Shown: positions 62,242 through 64,000 of the stretch, piece after piece | How positions within the stretch are numbered: the first letter of the stretch is position 1 | Layout of the letters: each line of letters begins with the position of its first letter | Source of the DNA: Streptomyces violaceorubidus | Lineage (GTDB): Bacteria; Actinomycetota; Actinomycetes; Streptomycetales; Streptomycetaceae | Direction of reading: 5' to 3' | DNA: 64,000 nt | Assembly: GCF_000717995.1 (NCBI RefSeq) | Contig: NZ_JODM01000013.1 | Location: forward strand, 62,001 to 126,000 | Translations under genes and position numbers: made by a program | Notes under the pieces: model-generated | What the model was told of the DNA's origin: nothing | What the model saw: the letters and a program-made list of their open reading frames with translations, nothing else | Databases searched by the model: none

Positions 62242-62436
62242 TCAGAACTTGATGCCGCCGAGGAGGCCCGCCAGGCTCTCGCCGCCCGCCTTGATGCTCG
62301 GGGCGATGGCCGTACTCGCGAGATAGAAGCCGAACAGTACGGCGACCAGCGCGTGCGAGGCCTTGAGGCCGTCCTTGCGGAAGAAGATGAAGACGACGAT
62401 GCCGAGCAGGACCACGCCTGAGATCGAGAGGATCAT
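62242..62436 (-). CDS. Small membrane protein upstream of the FtsK-like gene
   Basis: A 64-residue protein with two hydrophobic helices (ILSISGVVLLGIVVFIFFRK and HALVAVLFGFYLASTAIAPS) separated by DGLKAS, and a Gly-rich end (GGESLAGLLGGIKF). ATG 62436 has CAGGAGAACT upstream. It precedes the FtsK-like gene by 53 bases on the same strand and is probably its operon partner. Similar small proteins occur beside TraB/FtsK-like genes on Streptomyces mobile elements, where their role in transfer (Spd-type) is suspected. Function here unknown. Confidence 0.82.
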   Translation of the reverse strand: MILSISGVVLLGIVVFIFFRKDGLKASHALVAVLFGFYLASTAIAPSIKAGGESLAGLLGGIKF

Positions 62437-62637
62437 GTGAGTTCTCCTGGTTCACGGGGACAGTCACCATGAGTACTTCCAGGCTCACAGCATGTATCCA
62501 TACGATAAAAGGTGCAAATGGGGGAAATTCGACCGAATTACCTCGGGTGGCGGAGCGGTCCTTGGGCCGCTCGGGTGCGCCGCGAGCCAGTACCCTGGCG
62601 ATTTGCCGAATGTTCGCAGTGAGAGGTGGTCCGGCAG
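62437..62637. other. Divergent promoter region, AT-rich
   Basis: 201 bases between the small membrane protein and the ankyrin gene. Bases 62487-62545 are unusually AT-rich (CATACGATAAAAGGTGCAAA) and probably carry the promoter of the FtsK-like operon. GAGAGGTGG lies before the ankyrin gene start. Confidence 0.5.
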
Positions 62638-63030
62638 ATGAGTGAAGCCCCCGACCCCGAGGTCGTGGAGCTGGCGACCAAGATCTTCGATCTGGCCCGG
62701 CAGGGGCGGACCGAGGAACTGGTCGCGTACGTGGACGCCGGCGTGCCGGCCGACCTCACCAACGACCGCGGTGACTCCCTCGTCATGCTCGCCGCCTACC
62801 ACGGGCACGCCGACGCGGTGCGCGCGCTGCTGGCCCGCGGCGCCGACGCCGACCGCGTCAACGACCGGGGCCAGACGCCGCTCGCCGGAGCCGCCTTCAA
62901 GGGCGAGACGGAAGTGACCAGGGCGCTGCTCGAGGCCGGCGCGGACCCGGCGGCGGGCACCCCGTCGGCCGTCGACACGGCGCGGATGTTCGCCCGGACG
63001 GACCTGCTGGAGCTGTTCGGCGCCCAGTGA
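62638..63030 (+). CDS. Ankyrin-repeat protein
   Basis: A 130-residue cytosolic protein made of ankyrin repeats: ELVAYVDAGVPADLTNDRGD, then SLVMLAAYHGHADAVRALLA and RGADADRVNDRGQTPLAGAA, then EVTRALLEAGADPAAGTPSA. Repeats of this kind serve protein binding. ATG 62638 has GAGAGGTGG upstream; four residues more are possible. It is divergent from the FtsK-like operon and upstream of a HEAT-type gene. Confidence 0.92.
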   Translation: MSEAPDPEVVELATKIFDLARQGRTEELVAYVDAGVPADLTNDRGDSLVMLAAYHGHADAVRALLARGADADRVNDRGQTPLAGAAFKGETEVTRALLEAGADPAAGTPSAVDTARMFARTDLLELFGAQ

Positions 63031-63258
63031 CGGGACGACGGAGAGGGCCCCGTCCAGGGCCACTCCACATTTTCTGACCAGGGAAAACAGTGGAAACGGG
63101 GGAGGCGGTACAGGGCCGCCGAAATTTCGGTCGCGGCAGATGTGACCGCCGGGCCATCATGACGACGTGGTTCACGGACGTGATGGCTGGGCAGGTGTTG
63201 CCGCACCGCGCGGGCCGTGACACGGCTCGCAAGGGCCACCGACGAGAGGCAGAGGAAC

Positions 63259-63318
63259 ATGGTCTTCAGCAAGCAAGAGACGGCGGGCGCTCCGACGTGT
63301 TGGCGCACGGCCAGGTAA
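63259..63318 (+). CDS. 19-codon ORF with strong ribosome-binding site
   Basis: Reads MVFSKQETAGAPTCWRTAR and ends in TAA, an uncommon stop in this GC-rich genome. AGAGG lies 4-8 bases before the ATG. The surroundings 63031-63365 are otherwise noncoding. It sits 47 bases before the HEAT-type gene. It could be a leader peptide or a small protein; only conservation in relatives would show it is real. Confidence 0.4.
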   Translation: MVFSKQETAGAPTCWRTAR

Positions 63319-63365
63319 ACGCGTGCTCCCCGGTTGCGTCGACGCTTGATGTGAGGCTGTTTCCC

Positions 63366-64000
63366 ATGTTCGATCCGGTCATAGCGCCCAGCGGTACGCT
63401 GCTCGGCCTGCTTCAGCGGGGTCGCGGCGACGGCACGCTGCACGCGCTCACCGCTCCGCGCGCCGAAGCGCTCGCGGCGCTGAACCACTGTGTGCTCCAC
63501 GACCCCCGCCACGACTGGCAGGTCGAGAACCGCTCCCTCTACTACGCCCGCCTCTACCTCGACCTGAACGGCGAGCTGGACGCGATCGAGGCCCACCTCT
63601 TCGACCCCGAGGACGTCCTGGTCGCCGACGAGTCGCGCACCGGACTGGCCCTCGCGGTCCTCGGCCACCTCGCCTCCTACGGCAGGCTGGACGCACTCCA
63701 GCTGCTGCGCCGGTACGCCGCGCACGGCGTCAACTGGGCGTGGGCCCTGGACGAGCTGGCGCTGCGCGACGACGACGCGGGACTGCGCGCCCTCGCCGCG
63801 CCCGTACTCGCCCGCTTCCCGCGCGACGCCGAGGGCGAGGCCGAGCTGGCCGCCGCGGTGCGGGACGCCTTCGAACCCCGCCCCTGGCGCCTGTGGGCCG
63901 ACGACCCCCGCGAATCGATCGCCACGCGCGTGCGTGCCGCCCAGGAGACGGGCTGCTTCGACCGCTGGCAGCGCCAGATGAACTCCAGCGGACCGCGTCC
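63366..64000 (+). CDS. HEAT-repeat-type protein, truncated by the window end
   Basis: The first 211 codons are seen with no stop before base 64000. Begins FDPVIAPSGTLLGLLQRGRG and is helical and repetitive: AEALAALNHCVLHDPRHDW, LALAVLGHLASYGRLDALQL, ALAAPVLARFPRDAEGEAEL, like HEAT-type alpha repeats. It probably acts as a binding scaffold. ATG 63366 is preceded by GTGAGG about 11 bases upstream, and an in-frame GTG at 63351 is an alternative start. The C-terminus lies outside the window. Confidence 0.78.
   Translation, partial: MFDPVIAPSGTLLGLLQRGRGDGTLHALTAPRAEALAALNHCVLHDPRHDWQVENRSLYYARLYLDLNGELDAIEAHLFDPEDVLVADESRTGLALAVLGHLASYGRLDALQLLRRYAAHGVNWAWALDELALRDDDAGLRALAAPVLARFPRDAEGEAELAAAVRDAFEPRPWRLWADDPRESIATRVRAAQETGCFDRWQRQMNSSGPR

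Noticed and set aside
60434..63030. Defence island built on the FtsK-like, ankyrin and HEAT genes
   Set aside because: The block is syntenic with core S. coelicolor chromosome as recalled and carries no nuclease, methylase or toxin; too little support for a defence call.

Overview
The window is chromosomal DNA of a Streptomyces species. It has very high G+C, GTG/TTG starts and many ATGA/GTGA stop-start overlaps. Gene order from sIHF-gmk-rpoZ-coaBC-metK-priA down to rbpA and beyond matches, as far as I recall, the S. coelicolor A3(2) block around SCO1481 to SCO1413 read in descending order. It is mostly conserved core chromosome with a few accessory or damaged loci; no prophage, plasmid, CRISPR array, rRNA or tRNA gene was seen.

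Layout. 1-12 kb: housekeeping genes (end of pyrD, pyrF, sIHF, gmk, rpoZ, coaBC, metK, a helicase-dead-looking priA, fmt, rsmB, rpe), with several strong hairpin terminators and two tandem-repeat arrays. 12-15.2 kb: SorC-type regulator, orphan barstar-like protein, GuaB1 (probable GMP reductase). 15.3-21 kb: Lrp regulator, MFS exporter, nitrilase-type amidase and FAD amino-acid oxidase, which look like an amino-acid to amide to acid cassette; an IS5-type element is inserted exactly on the stop codon of the oxidase. 21-30.3 kb: F420-type oxidoreductase, DUF5995 protein, a GH6 cellulase gene broken by two single-base losses, NCS2 permease, thioesterase, MFS/ROK divergent pair, and a small membrane protein/NAD-binding gene pair.

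30.4-37.5 kb: a large multidomain GH18 chitinase with a DasR-type promoter site, then an FMN riboswitch driving ribE-ribM-ribBA-ribH, followed by hisE and hisG. 37.5-46 kb: PH-domain protein, two overlapping CNNM/CorC-type membrane proteins, a candidate orphan PD-(D/E)XK nuclease, an EccA-like AAA+ protein with no ESX genes beside it, a uridine-kinase-like protein, a Tat-exported C39-type peptidase and a 46-residue membrane protein. 46-53 kb: TetR regulator, a second GH18 chitinase interrupted by an in-frame TGA at an expected Cys position, acyl-CoA dehydrogenase, two hypothetical proteins, Lrp regulator and amidohydrolase.

53-64 kb: polyprenol-phosphate mannose synthase (Ppm1) with a heptapeptide-repeat tail, FxsA, RbpA with a textbook SigR promoter, UMF1-type transporter, glycerophosphodiester phosphodiesterase, YitT/YczE membrane protein divergent from a MocR regulator, an FtsK-like ATPase with a degenerate Walker A beside a 64-residue membrane protein, an ankyrin-repeat protein, a 19-codon ORF with a good ribosome-binding site, and the start of a HEAT-type protein running off the end.

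The functional groupings best supported are riboflavin/FMN supply under riboswitch control, chitin degradation under a shared DasR-like promoter layout, and the oxidase-amidase-exporter-Lrp cassette. I found no fully convincing new defence or mobile system. The most unusual signals are the UGA-interrupted chitinase, the IS at a stop codon, the frameshifted cellulase, the FtsK-like/small membrane protein pair and the orphan nuclease-like protein. Gene names from synteny rest on memory, not on a search.
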